From the NCBI RefSeq assembly GCF_020520425.1, contig NC_079489.1, forward strand, positions 18,066,001 to 18,130,000: DNA of 64,000 nucleotides. The letters run 5' to 3'. The DNA comes from Spinacia oleracea. Lineage: Eukaryota; Streptophyta; Magnoliopsida; Caryophyllales; Amaranthaceae. Shown here one piece after another: positions 43,601 through 56,094 of this stretch. The translations under genes and the position numbers were made by a program. The notes under the pieces were generated by a model. That model saw only the letters and a list, made by a program, of their open reading frames with translations. It made no database searches and was not told the DNA's origin. The first letter of the stretch is position 1. Each line of letters opens with the position of its first letter.

Positions 43601-45908
43601 TTGATTCAGGTGGAAGGAAAATATAGCTTTCCAAGGGCTGTGAAGAATAAAATCAGTGAATGGGCAGAGCTCTATAATCGCAGTTTCCTGGGAGAGAGAA
43701 AAACAAGCTAAGGCAAAAGAGTGAAAGGACAATTTCTTTTCTCTTCTATTGTGTAAAAACTTGAACCATGCAACGTTTGCTATTCTTCGCCTAGCAGATG
43801 AGGAGTACAGTTAACAAGCAATTTTGAACTCATAAATGTAAATCACTAATTGTCATTGTTGAACTGCACCATAACTGATGTCATAAGCGAGAAAAATGTA
43901 CTACAAAAATAAAATCGGATTCCTTATCCTGCTGTCTAGAGTAAGCAAGCTTATTATGGTCCTGCACTGATGGTCTGCGGGGAATTAAGTGCAACACTTG
44001 AAGAAATAATCAACCAAATGATCTCGGTTCAGCAGCTCCACAGATTCTGCCTTCTGCAGTTTGTTTCCACCAGGGAGGAAGAGTTCAGTTACAGCATCTG
44101 ATTGTTTAGTATAATGGCTTCCCGGTAAATTATTTGACCCAATGTCTAATTATGCCCGAAGGTAAACTGAATCCAGGTGATACAGGAGAATGGTCGTTCT
44201 TTGAAAGAAAGAAGAAAAACAAAAACAAAAATTAATACATGTAGAAAGCATACCTGGCATTAGCTCACTCGTCGGAAACATGCTCTGCAGCATTGACTCC
44301 CTTTCTACAATGAAGTCCTCAGCTGAAAGGGAGTCACTTATTCCAGTCTCTTCAACAAATATCCTAGCAGCTTCTATTGCTTTTTTCCCCATCATTCTTG
44401 CTTTGAGAGACCAATCAAAAGTTTTATTGTATCTAGCTAGTATCTGTTCCTGAACTTCTGTATAAAACTTCTCAGTATCTGCAACAATATGGCATCAGAG
44501 TTAATTTAGTTTTCTCCCTAGCATAAGTAGCACTATGTTAGACTTCACTAGCACGGCAATAGCATAAACTTCAAGTTCAAGAACAATAAAGTTTTAAGAA
44601 AGTGAGGAGGATATGATGAGTACAAACAACTAAAAATAAAGAACTGATAAATATTGCTATTCATCCAATTATATTTAAACTATGAGCTCCAACACAAGCT
44701 GATTTGTCAGACTTGAAAAAGCTATTGACGCGAGGCGAACAAACCCTGGAATGTAAAGCATTCATAAGGGGAAAGAGGGGGAAACTTGTACGGTCAGGTG
44801 CACTTCTTTCAATACAGTGTACGAATTTTCTCCCTTTCCAGCAAAGAGAAAGCTTGCAAACGAGAAGATAAAGAGAATGTACAATTAGTTGCAGAAACTA
44901 CCTGGAATAATTAGGACAAGACAATACACCATTACTCTTCTTGGAAAATTCTACTCCGTATAATCCCTTTTCCATTTAACAGACAACAGATATAAAACCT
45001 TTATATTTTTCAAGGTGGAGGAAGTAGCTTAACTTGTCCCCCTCCCACACCCCCACCACACACACATGCGCACAACTTCATTTCACAGGAAATAAAACAT
45101 CTGTGAAGTTTCTATTTCACCAGAATCTATGTTACTCTGACTATTCATTTTACCTAAAGTACCCATGTCGGATACTTGATACTCCGACATGGGTAAGTAC
45201 CTTTGGACACTTCACTTTGGGCTAAAATCCCAAAATAGCCGAGTCGGGCACTCCGACATGTACCTGTGTCCGGCATGAGTATCTGAGTTCGAGTAACATT
45301 ACCGAGAATTTATAATTTCCTAGATTCAACTAAATGGCCACTCGGATTATCAAAAGCTTGAAAAAAAAAAAAAAAAAAAACTAAGGAAGATGATACATTT
45401 GTCATTCTTGATCCGACTATACTAATCTTAAGGGAGCTGATGACATTGAATGAATCCCCAATTTCCATCACTCTCCCCCTCCCTAATTTCAAACGGCAAT
45501 CTACGCCGAGTTTATCATCTAGTAATTTCATCACTTACAATTAAACTAAGTAATCAATCAATTTCCTAATACTATTAGCATTAATTTTAAAAGAATGATG
45601 CAAACTTCCACCATCTATTACTATCAAATCAAGTAAATAATCAACCCAAGTCATAAGAAATTACAGTATAAAATCAAAACAATTGGATACGGAGTACATT
45701 GATAAGTAATGGAAAGATATGAAGAACTATAGGTGGGGTTACCTAGTAAGAGACCATCCATGTCAAATATAACGTGGGTGATTGCGGGCTTCGTCGGAAC
45801 TGAAGCGGCGGCATCCACGGCGGAGTTGACCATGTTGGGGTTGCACAACTGCTTGGGCGGAGTGATTGATTCCAAATTGTGCAGCAAAGGGGACTCTTTT
45901 GTGGACAA
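40660..45908 (-). CDS. HAD phosphatase, glycerol-3-phosphatase type, tandem copy 1
   Basis: Six exons on the minus strand: 45908-45743, 44478-44254, 43468-43408, 41576-41429, 41286-41207 and 40792-40660, totalling 813 nt (270 aa) with consistent GT-AG junctions. HAD motif I is [10 protein letters not shown] (Asp49 and Asp51), motif II the Thr of ICVATG, motif III the Lys of QGKPSPD and motif [10 protein letters not shown]. It matches plant GPP1/GPP2 enzymes, which dephosphorylate glycerol-3-phosphate. Substrates of this subfamily overlap, so sugar phosphates or pseudouridine phosphate are alternatives. Compared with copy 2, a one-base difference near 45833 puts the N-terminal region (45834-46048) in another frame, so translation must start at 45908 or 45833, giving a likely cytosolic form. 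Intron 3 carries a LINE. Exons are close to copy 2; catalytic residues are intact. Confidence 0.88.
42244..43330 (+). mobile_element. 5'-truncated L1-type LINE in intron 3 of phosphatase copy 1
   Basis: Absent from the matching intron of copy 2. It starts with the C-terminal part of a LINE ORF2: one frame at about 42295-42450 reads WHARNKSLW, then [11 protein letters not shown] and [10 protein letters not shown], the familiar tail after reverse transcriptase. A long GT-rich 3' region and an A-rich tail (CCAAAAATAAAAA) follow. Direct repeats of about 14 bp (AAAAAAGAGTGCA) flank it at 42225-42238 and 43329-43342, as expected for target-primed insertion. The ORF2 frame is disrupted upstream of this stretch. 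It lies antisense to the host gene. Confidence 0.8.
45160..45195. repeat. 13-bp perfect hairpin in intron 1 of phosphatase copy 1
   Basis: TACCCATGTCGGA and its inverse TCCGACATGGGTA lie about ten bases apart, followed by further GTCGGGCACTCCGACATG-like words to 45290. It is a CCGACA-rich repeat of unknown family, absent from copy 2. Confidence 0.6.
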
Positions 45909-46619
45909 ACTAGAATCGGATGCCTTATTTCCTCTTTTCTTGTGGGGAGGGAACTAGATGCAAAGTAATGGCAAAAGGGAGGAACTCTTAGCAATCTTAT
46001 GCTTTGGTGGTACACTAGATGCTGACTTTGAGTCATTGAATGAATCACACAATCAATTTCGTTGATTGGCTAGCAAAAGGAGTATTTTTTGTAAAATTAT
46101 TAATATACTATCTAAATATTACATGTAATTTTTAGATTGTATATTATTTTCATTATATTTACGATAATAATTAACTAGACACGTGATGAGTGCGAATATT
46201 TAAGAAATTGTGGTTCATGGATGGGTCTAATTATTTAAGTAACCTCGTGGTGGATGCAATTATTGAAGCTTTATCGAACTTTAAAATCAACCTATCACGA
46301 GTTAGAGGGAAGCAAGTGGATCAACCTAATTATAAATATACATTTTCAGTTACAATTTCTGTCATAAGGCATCAAGGTGGTGCAACCATTCCTGGAAGTT
46401 AGTCAAAAGAAATTCATGGAAGTTACAAATGTTTCATGTGATAAATAAATTTTGAAAAATGAGGGTAAATAATCAACTGTACATGCAACACTCCACAAAT
46501 AAGGAGGCAAATAATCGAAATAGTGTTTGTAAAACACTGCAAAAAGAAAAATGAGGCGGCTTGAAGATGGGCGCTTTGACTAAGTAGCATTCCTGCAGCT
46601 GATGCAACACTAAGTGTTA

Positions 46620-46945
46620 CTCCCTCCGTCCCGGAATACTCGACCCGGTTTGACCGGCACAGAGTTTAAAGAACTTGAATTGACTTATTTAATTTAATAG
46701 GTAGTAGTTGATAGTGGAGTATTATTTTAATGTAGTTAGTGGGAAATGTGTAAAGGGGTGGGGTTGGGAGAGTAGGGGTTGAATTTTTAATTATTTTTTG
46801 TATGGAGTAGGGGGTAGGTGGGTTAATATGGGTGGAGTGAGAAATAATATAATATTGTTGGAATATTTCCATTTTTAGAAACAAGTCAAGTATTAAGGGA
46901 CGGCCCGATAAGGAAAACAGGTCAAGTATTCCGGGACGGAGGGAG
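46620..46945. mobile_element. Stowaway-like MITE, family B (326 bp), in the 3' UTR of phosphatase copy 2
   Basis: Ends CTCCCTCCGTCCCGGAATAC and inverse, TA on both sides (46618-46619, 46946-46947). Its edge lies about seven bases from the stop codon of copy 2. Copy 1 shows the empty site. It must therefore lie in the transcript's 3' UTR unless the transcript ends inside it. Confidence 0.92.
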
Positions 46946-46952
46946 TATAAAC

Positions 46953-49900
46953 TTAGCATGTTGCACTTTCGAAAGGAGGCAAGCCCCATTCTGCAGGATT
47001 GAAGTCCGTTAAAGATTTCAGAACCTCATCAGCAACAGCGTGATACGAGCTGTCCAACCTTGGATCAGGAATCATAACCACAGACCTGCACAAAATATTC
47101 AGTCAAAGGCCCATTTTTAACATGCAAATAAATCTCTAAGGACTAAACAACATGCACACACTGCAGCTACAATTAAGTATAATTCATGGTAACTAACTAG
47201 ATTTCATTTCAGGTCACATGAACAGGCTACAAGCAATTTATACTTCTTCAAGGAAATGACACCCAACTGACTAGCTGGTCTAATTCAAACCTTTTCACGT
47301 AACCTTGTCCATTGCCCATCTGTCACACGCTTTACAACAAATTTAACCATCTCTAGCTATTTAGAAGACATTAGCCATATGTTTTACAGGTAGAAATACT
47401 TACATTTCAGCATTTTTAGCAGCTTCAACTCCTGCTGGTGCATCTTCAAATACAAGACAACGCTTTGAATTTACAGGTCCACCCTGCACGTTAAATACTT
47501 TCTTTTAACATGATGCAAATTGCAAAATTTACGAATTAAAATTTTCAAAGTAATAGACACTGGCACATTCCTTCTGCTTTTTTCATATAAAATAATATAG
47601 AGAGAAGGTTCATTGTCGCTTACTTCAAATCTTCTGGCAGCTGCCAAAAATACATCAGGAGATGGCTTTCCTTGCTTGACTTCTGGGTCATCTCCAGTAA
47701 CAATATGATGCATTAAAGCAAATAGTTCTGTATGTCTTTGAGTTTTCAGCTCAAAATGCCGTTTGTGGGAGCTACAATGTTCAACACATCCGTGATCAGA
47801 AGTTGCTCTATAATACCATGCAACTGTCTCGATAAGTGAATCCCATCAGTAACTATATAGGAATAGCCTCTATAGCGTATACCAAGCACATCTTTTTGAG
47901 TAAAGCTACATAAATCCAATCCTCCCTAGACTAGACGGACAGGAGTCTCATGCATTATGGTAAAATGCAGGATTGAATAAACCATTGATAATACTCCAAT
48001 CCATAACCATTAAAATATAACTGGAATTCCTGCCCTAAAAATGTTATTACACTTGGCATACAACTCAATTAGAAGTTTTAGACAAGACCACGCAATCTAT
48101 GCTAGATCCTTTAAAATATTTAATCACTACGACAAAATTTCTGAAGGAGAAGTCTTTGTTCCTTCCTCCTCCCCCTCGTTCTAACATACTAGGAAAGAGT
48201 GCATATAATAATCCCCGCCCCTAGTCCCTAGACACAAATATACAGAAAGATAAGGTGAAAGAGAAGAACTTTACCTAGTGGCAACACAGATTGGCACTTG
48301 GTGTGCATGCAAATGTTTGATCAATCTTTCTACCCCTGTATCAGAAAAGTAAAACCAATCTGTAAGGTTGTGAAGATAGTAAAAGAAACAGAAAGATTAA
48401 GTGATGAAATTGAAACAGAATCACATGAAAAAAAAGTAAGCCTATTCAATTCAAAGTATTGTTATTCACCAAAGAAAGGAATACGCTTCAGTATTTGGTT
48501 CAGGTGGAAGGAAAATATAGGTTCCAAGGGCTGTAGAAGAACTACAAAATCGCAGTTTCTTAGTAGATAAAGAAAAGGAAGCTACGGTTTAGGAGTGTAA
48601 GGAAAATTTCTGTTCTCTTTTGTAATACTTGAACCATGCAGCGTTTTCCCATTCTTGTCCTAGCTGACAAGCAACTGTGAGTTCATAAATGTAAATCACT
48701 TATTTTCTTTGCAGAATTGCACCATAACTGATGTCATAAGTGTGAAAAATAAGAATAAAACAAAATTTGATTGCTAACCCTACTGTCTAGACTCTAGACT
48801 CCAGAGTACTGAAGCAAGCTTATTATGGTCCTGCATTAAATGGCTGTGAGGCATTAAGTGTGCCAATACTTGACAAAATAATCAACCCCAAATTATGTCA
48901 GTTCAGCAGCATTAGAACCTCTGTTTGCTCCACAGATTCTGCATTCACGTAGTTTGTTTCCACCAGGGAGGAAGAATTCAGTTATGGCATCTGTTTCTTT
49001 AATACACTGGCTTCCCTATAAATTATTTCACCTAATGTGTCTAATTAAGCCCGGGGGTGGATCGAGTCCAGCAATACAGGAGAATAGTCGATATTTGAAA
49101 AAGAGAAGAAAAACAAAAACAAAAATTTAATACATGAGGTCAAGCATACCTGGCATTAGCTCACTCGTTGGAAACATGGTCTCCAGCATTGCCTCCCTTT
49201 CTACAATGAAGTCCTCAGCTGAAAGACAGTCACTTATTCCAGTCTCTTCAACAAAGATCCTAGCAGCTTCTATTGCTTTCATTCCCATCATTCTTGCTTT
49301 GAGAGACCAGTCAAATGTTTTATTGTATCTAGCCAGTATATGTTCCTGAACTTCTCCATAGAACTTCTCAGTATCTGCAATAACATGACATAAAGAGCAA
49401 GTTTAGATTTTATCCCTAGATCTATATCAGAATTCTCTAGCGCAGCAACAGCATGGACTCCAAGTTCAAGAACATTAAAGTTCTAAGAAAGCGAAGAGAA
49501 TATGATGAGTAATAGCACTGACACAATGACCTGATAATAAACAATATTAAGAGAATGGCTATTCATTACATTATACTTGGTATATAACTATGAGCTCAAC
49601 ACAAGCTGATTCGTCAGACTTATGGACGCCAAAAAAAAGAGTGAAAAAACCCTGGAATGTAATGCATTCATATAGAGAAAGAGGGGCAAACTTGTAAAGA
49701 AAATAAGAATTTCGGTCTGTCAAAGTTCAGGTACACTTCTTTCCATACAGTGTTTGAATTCTCACTTGCAAAGGACAATGTATACCAATCATCCAATTAG
49801 TTGCAGAAACTACCTAGAATAATTGGAAAATTCTACAACCTTGTTGATCTAACCTTTTCATAGACATCTTTTTATCAAACTTAACCTTTATATTTTTCAA

Positions 49901-50722
49901 AGTGGAGGAAAGAGCTTAACTTGTACCCCCCACCCTATACACAGACTCACAGTTCATTTCAAAAATCCTCAAAACTGTGATTTCACCAGAACTGTATTTC
50001 CTACATTCAACTAAACGACCATCCGGAATCCGGATGATCAAAAGATCGAAAATAAAAACAGCAATTTGTTCTTTCAATCAATATGTATGAATCCCCAATT
50101 CCCATCCTCTTAAGGGAGCTGATAACATTGAATGAATCCCCAATTCCCATCAATTCCCTCCTAATTTAAGACAACAATTTACGCCAAAATTCATCATCAA
50201 GTACTCCGTAACTTGCAAGTTGCAAGCAAACAAATAACAAATAAATTTCATGAATATGTAAGCATTATTTTTAACAAAACACGAAGAAAGATGCAAACTT
50301 CCATGATTTCTCATATTACAATGCCATCAAATCAAGCAAGAAAATCAACCCAAATAAGAAAAACACAACATTAAATCAAACAAATCAAATGCAGCAATAA
50401 CTAACGAAGTAAAGAGAGAAATATAAAAGTGAGAGTTACCTAGTAAAAGACCATCCATGTCAAATAAAACGTGAGTGATAGTGGGCTTCGAAGGAACTGA
50501 AGCGGCGGCATTCACGGCGGAGTTGGCCATTGCTGGGGTTGTGCAACTGCTTCGTCGGAGTGATTGACGCCGAATTGTGCAGCAAATTGGACTGTTTTGT
50601 GGGTAAATTATAATCGGATATCTAATGACCTCGTTTCTTTTGGGGAGGGAACTACATGCAAAATGAGGGACTTCTTTTAGCAATCTTATGTTTTGGTGGA
50701 ACATAAGATGACTTTGAGCCAT
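46953..50722 (-). CDS. HAD phosphatase, glycerol-3-phosphatase type, tandem copy 2 with targeting extension
   Basis: Six exons: 50722-50440, 49374-49150, 48335-48275, 47771-47624, 47483-47404 and 47085-46953. They total 930 nt (309 aa), and exons 2-6 have exactly the lengths of copy 1. Motifs: [10 protein letters not shown] (Asp88, Asp90), Thr in CVATS, Lys in QGKPSPD and VFEDAPAG. The first 66 or so residues are rich in Ser and Arg and run in frame into the HAD domain, as in organelle-targeted GPP1-like proteins, so plastid or mitochondrial import is likely. Copy 1 lacks this in frame. An internal Met at 66 could give a cytosolic form. Catalytic residues are intact. The 3' end is altered by a MITE just past the stop. 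The function is a phosphatase; the exact substrate is inferred from family. Confidence 0.9.
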
Positions 50723-51110
50723 TGACTTGTGGGATACTTAAGTTTGATTATAGTCGTACGGAGTACGGAGTACTGGTCTAAGGTTGGGACTCTACTTCTC
50801 TCTAGAAGAAAAAAAGATAATGGCAAAATTTATATAGATTTAAGCAAATTTTCTTATTATATTCCATAAGGTGTCTTTATTAGTCAAATCTTTAACGACC
50901 ATATTAATGTTGAATAAAATTTACTAACATGTCGTACTATAACCTGAAATTCGAAATTTAAAAGAAGTTTAATAATAAACTAAGTTAAATTAATCAATTT
51001 AAACGAAAAATATAAAATCATCAAACAATCAACCATAAAATAGAATAGAGGAAATTGAAAGTAATTATCGTGCGGCAGTAGCTGGATAGAGGAGAGTGTT
51101 ATGATCTATA
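50723..51110. other. Promoter side of phosphatase copy 2
   Basis: Contains the 5' UTR and promoter of copy 2 on the minus strand. Includes a CGTACGGAGTACGGAGTAC-type word near 50755. No gene. Confidence 0.35.
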
Positions 51111-51438
51111 CTCCCTCCGTCCCGGAATACTCGACTCGGTTTGACCGGCACAGAGTTTAAGGGACTTGAATTGACTTATTTAATTTAATAGGTAGTAGTT
51201 GATAGTGGGGTATTATTTTAATGTAGTTAGTGGGAAATGTGTAAAGGGGTGGGGTTGGGGGAGAGTAGGGGTTGAATTTTTAATTATTTTTTGTATGGAG
51301 TAAGGGGTAGGTGGGTTAATAGGGGTGGAGTGAGAAATAATATAATATTGTTAGAATATTTCCATTTTTAGAAACAGGTCAAGTATTAAGGGACGACCCG
51401 ATAAGGAAAACAGGTTAAGTATTCCGGGACGGAGGGGG
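51111..51438. mobile_element. Stowaway-like MITE, family B (328 bp)
   Basis: Ends CTCCCTCCGTCCCGGAATAC and inverse, TA on both sides (51109-51110, 51439-51440). Close to the copy at 46620, so both probably moved in the same burst. Confidence 0.92.
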
Positions 51439-51987
51439 TATATGTTAAATTAATATTGTACGTTTGCTTATTTTCCATGGAATCTACCACTCCGTATTAG
51501 TTTATCAGGGATTGACATGTTTTGAATTGGATATAAACTATGGATTAGTTGTTTTTCTTTTGTTTTTTCTTTAGAGGTATGAATTTATGATATGTCTAGA
51601 TTTTAGAGTTATGATTTATTTAGCAAACAAGAGTTGTGTTAGTTTTAAACATTTTATTTTTATTATTCAAGGGGATCATAGTTAAAGCGTAAACGTACGA
51701 AATGATTTATTCTTTTCCCGATTCGTATTAGTAACTTTAGGTTAAGTTCGTGTTGCGTTGTGGTAGCCAATGTTGTGTATTGTCGTGGATTGCCAGCTCT
51801 AACTTGACATGGCATGCTAGTTTGCGCCCTTAAGTCCCTTAACTACTCTTTGCCAAACATTGTGATTTGTGAGGGGTTTTACTCGAATAGATTAAAAACC
51901 CTAATTCCCAAAACTCGCTATTGCTTTTCAGAATCTAAACGAAATTTCTGCAGAAATCACAAAGTTCATTTGAAATAATTTCCCAAA

Positions 51988-54900
51988 ATGTCGCTCAGGG
52001 GAGTTTGGCAGCTTCAGAAACTGATTGTTAGCTACTGCGATTGGGGAGGCAGCAGCAGAGGCATCAGGTATTATTTCTCACTAATTTCTCCTGTACTCAA
52101 ATTTCTTCTTTTGGTTAATTTTTCTTCAATAAACGCATAGTTCTGCAATTCTTTTTTTCGATTTTTCATTTGCGCCCATATGCAGATTCTGATGCAATTG
52201 TATAATTGTTATTGCATTTGCCTGAAATTGTCAAATTGGTATCGTTTTTTGTTTGATCTTTTCATGGTTTAGTTTATTGGCCATTTTTTGATGTATTGAT
52301 TTCGGAATTTGCTTCGATTATCTCAAAGTTGAGTGCTTTTTCGATATGGTTGGGATGAACTATGATGGTAATTGAAGCTTAAAACTTCATTTTTTTGTGA
52401 AACCAGAAATAAATCATATACTAGTGTTGGAGGCCTTATTTTGACATTTTATTCAGTTTGAGGAGCTATGTTGATTGGACTCGGGTAAAGGATTGGTTGG
52501 AGATAAGCATTTGGGGATTGTAAGTGGCTTTGTCCAGTTAGTTTCGTTGGAAGTGCATATGTATCGTAATGTTTACAAATTCCCTAGGGTTCATTTTGAG
52601 GAGGGATGTTACAAGAACTCGAGTTAAGGATTTTGGTAGGGATGTGGATTTGAGGATCATAGGGGGTCTTTTGATGGGGTTCTGTACTTCTATTGTATGT
52701 GGGTGCCCCAGGGTGGTGCTTTGCTTGGAATAGAGTAGCTCGGTACATTATATTTAGACCTTGTGATCATGTCCAATAATGTCAAAATAAAGGAATCCTA
52801 TTTTTTAAGTTGTAGCATAGTACTGTCTTGGAGGGTTGCTGTCACTGTATCCTTAGTTTTAAAAAGCGTGCTTTTTTGCGCTTCAAGCTCGGAAGCTCGG
52901 AAGCTCACAACAAAAGCTTCTGCCAGTTGAAACCCAGCGACATACAAGAAGCGCGCGCATCCTAGCGCTTCGTTGCTTCTGCGCTTCCTAGCGCCTTTGC
53001 GCTTCTTGTAGTCTGGGCACATGAGACCCTTATTTTTTATAAAAAATAAAGCCACGTGACTCTAATCTTCATTTTTAAAGTATCACGTGATTTCTTTTTC
53101 TAAAAAAGCGAATATTTGGGAAGTTTTTGAAAACCCTAGTGCAATTTTCTCCCATAGCCGGATTTCTCTAGCCTTCTCGCCGGATTTCTCCCATCGGATT
53201 CTGAATTTTTCTTTCATCGTTTTTATTTCTCTTTTTTTCTTTCACCTTTCTTTCCATATTTTCTGAACTTTTGAAATTTTATTATTTCTTTTTGGGTGCG
53301 CTTCGCCTATGAAAAGCGTGCGCTTTCGCTTTGCGCTTAAGCTCCAGGGCCCTTTTGCGCTTCAGTGCGCTTCGCGCTTTTTAAAACTAAGACTGTATCT
53401 GGTGATTGTGTTTCTTTGGGCTGTTGTCAACTTATTTAGTTTATTGGTTTGTGACAATTCTGATGAGTACAAGCTGATTTTCTTTTGAAATGTCGTTATA
53501 GGTGTTTCTCTTTACTATTTCCATTTTATACTTTCCCTATCAACTTTCCGTTATTTAGTTTATTGGTTTGTGACGACTCTGATGAGTACAACCCTTATGA
53601 TCCTCCATGTAAAGAGCCATTGTTTCATTGATTGTATAGCTACCCCTATGGTAGCTTCTAGCAACTTCACTCAGATGCTAAGGGGCTCATTCCGAAAATA
53701 TTCTAGCCAAACTTTGTTGATTTAAGAATTTGAGGTAACAAGTCTGCAAAACCAAAAGTCTGTGAGGAATGGGGACAGCCTGCACAATAGCATTGTCAGC
53801 ATCCAACTTGCTTCACCGCTTATACTCATTTTTTCATCTTGGTGTAAAGCTAGAAGGCCTGGAACCCTGTCCTTTGCTAAATATCTGGCCAGAAAAGATA
53901 TAAATGGATGAGAACCAAAGCATGGCTCTAGTTGGTATCCAACTAGGTTCCTGTGCACAATTATTTTACGCATTCTCTCTCCTCTCTTCCAACTTTGATG
54001 GTTGCAATAAAACCACTCTTGAAGAGGTGAACTATTGAACCTATCACTTTAAAGGAGTGCATGCATGAGAATTATCGAGAACATTAGAGGTATTGATACT
54101 AGTGTGGGATACTGTAGGTACTTTATAATTAGCCTCCATGTGCTGAGTGCTGACTATAAATATTCACTTGGAAGCTTATGAAAAGATGATTTATCGCATT
54201 GCAGGGCATTCATGGAAACACATTTGCCATCAATTCAGGAGAGCAACCCACGGGTAGAGGTCGTTACAGAACTCATTCGTGGACAGCATCCTCATCTAAA
54301 GGCTTTCTACCGTGAGTGCCTCCCTCTGTGCTTTTTGCCTCTTCAGCATCCTTTTCATTTGAATAAATCTGAAGAAAATTTAGGGTTTGAGAATGACACG
54401 TAATTTCTGGTGCCACTCTTTACTGATTCACATTCCACCATATGACTAATGCAATATTTTCTGATTTATATTTTGAGTGTCTTGCTTTTGTCTTCTTTTT
54501 TTCATTTTATAGCAAGCAAAAATATTTTTTCCCCTCCACGTTAAGGAAAATAGTTAGATTTCAGATTTTGATCCTTGTGGATTGACAACCAAGCTAAGGC
54601 TAATCCAATTCTTGGGAACATGGGACCTAAATCTTGACAGACAGGCTGTCTTTCAAATTGAAAGCTTTTACTGATATTGCGTTTGGTTGATGTCTTGACT
54701 GGCACTCTTCATGAACCTATTGCTTGAAGAGAAGTTATCAAGCAGAAAGGGGTGTCATAAAGATAAAATCCTGTTCTAGGACAACAGAAAAAAGGCCTTT
54801 CTAGGTTCTTGGCTATATTTTATTCCTTGTTATTGAAGGTTTGCAAGAGAGATTATTTCTTGGCAGCAGTTATTTTTTTATGTATTGTTATAATATGTAT

Positions 54901-56094
54901 ATCTGGTTTAGTTCTAGTTGAGGGCTTCCAAGCTGGAACTCATCGGAGCTGTGTGGAATTATGTTTCTTATCAAGTTATCAGTATGTGCGCGTTGTTCTT
55001 TGCTGGACTTCCTGAAAGTACTGAGTTATGCAATTGATAGAGGGGTTTGTGAATTAACAACTTGTTTAGTTATGTATTTATTAGGAGCCTAGGAGGGAAG
55101 GGGAGGTGGAGTTGTGGAAAGGTGAGGGGAGATAAACTGTTCTATTGTTTGGATAAGATAGAAATGGAGGGAAGGGAGGACTGGAGGAGTAGGGGAAGCA
55201 AAACTATAATTTCAATGACAAGTGCCATCAATTCATTCATTTTCAATACTCCAGAAACATAGGCCAAAACTCAAACATGAGAGAAGGCTGGAGTGGTAGA
55301 ATATAATTTGAAAAAAAACGCGAGGGGACAAGTGAGGAAAATGACTATAGAAGGATTTCAGTTAAGAGAGAGAAAATGACCGTAGGAATTCCAGAGAAGA
55401 GAGAGTGAAGGGAGAAGAGAATTGGCAGTCGGTGGATCTGACGCAGAAGGGTGACACGAGGAAAAACATGGTATTAGCAAGGGTAGAGTCGTCTCTTCTG
55501 TGTTATTAAGTTTTGTGGTTGTCATTCTCCTTTCAAATCTTTCCAATTTTGGAGACATTGTTTCTTAGAGAGTCGAAGGACAAAATTCCTTCCATCTCCC
55601 TCCTCTCCATTTCCTCACTCCCTTGATATACTATCCAAACAATAGAAAATGTACCCTTCCCTTTCCTTTTTCCCTCCAAATCCCCCCATCCAAACAAGGT
55701 GTGATTGTGTGAAAGAAGGATAGAGGAGCAGAGAAATGGCAGAGGGAATGTAGGGTTGCTTGCTTATAGAGAATTGGGATTATAGAGCATTTTGGATCTA
55801 TTTGATTTGTTTTCATCATCTCACTCACAGTCATAGTTCTAGATCATCTGCTAAAGTATGTACGTACATTTAGATGTGAACACTCTGGCGTTGCATAATT
55901 TTATATCTGATTGTTTAATAGGAAACAAGAACGAACGAGTGGTTTGTGTGAAGAACATGACTCAAGAAGACGTACTGCTGCATGCAACAAGGTTGAGGAA
56001 TGCTTTGGGGAGGAAGGTGATTAAATTGAAGACAAGACATGTCACAAAGCACCCTAGTGTACAAGGCACCTGGACAACTGCTCTGAAACTATAA
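51988..56094 (+). CDS. Mitochondrial large-subunit ribosomal protein mL43 (L51/S25/CI-B8 family)
   Basis: Three exons: 51988-52067, 54205-54311 and 55922-56094, totalling 360 nt (119 aa), with introns in phases 2 and 1 and GT-AG borders. The protein begins MSLRGVWQLQKLIVSYCDWGG and continues through ETHLPSIQESNP, HPHLKAFYRNKNERVVCVKNM and a basic end with VTKHPSVQGTW. This is the thioredoxin-like fold shared by mitochondrial ribosomal L51/S25 proteins and complex I subunit B8. The YCDWGGSSRG start and length fit the plant mL43 type (listed as 54S L51). It acts in the mitochondrial ribosome; the basic N-terminus probably serves as the import signal. Both introns carry transposons. Tail to tail with eIF2A, 1.5 kb apart. 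Confidence 0.9.
52852..53391. mobile_element. hAT-like non-autonomous element in intron 1 of mL43 (540 bp)
   Basis: Ends CTTAGTTTTAAAAAGCG and its inverse with a perfect 8-bp target duplication ACTGTATC (52844-52851, 53392-53399). Inside are many AAGCGC / GCGCTT words in both orientations near the ends. No ORF. Length and duplication point to hAT. Confidence 0.88.
55061..55698. mobile_element. Foldback element in intron 2 of mL43 (about 640 bp)
   Basis: Left CTTGTTTAG and TCTATTGTTTGGATAAGATA are mirrored by right TATCCAAACAATAGA and CATCCAAACAAG. Arms of about 130 bp are purine-rich on the left and pyrimidine-rich on the right. No target duplication was found, so the family is not set. Confidence 0.6.
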
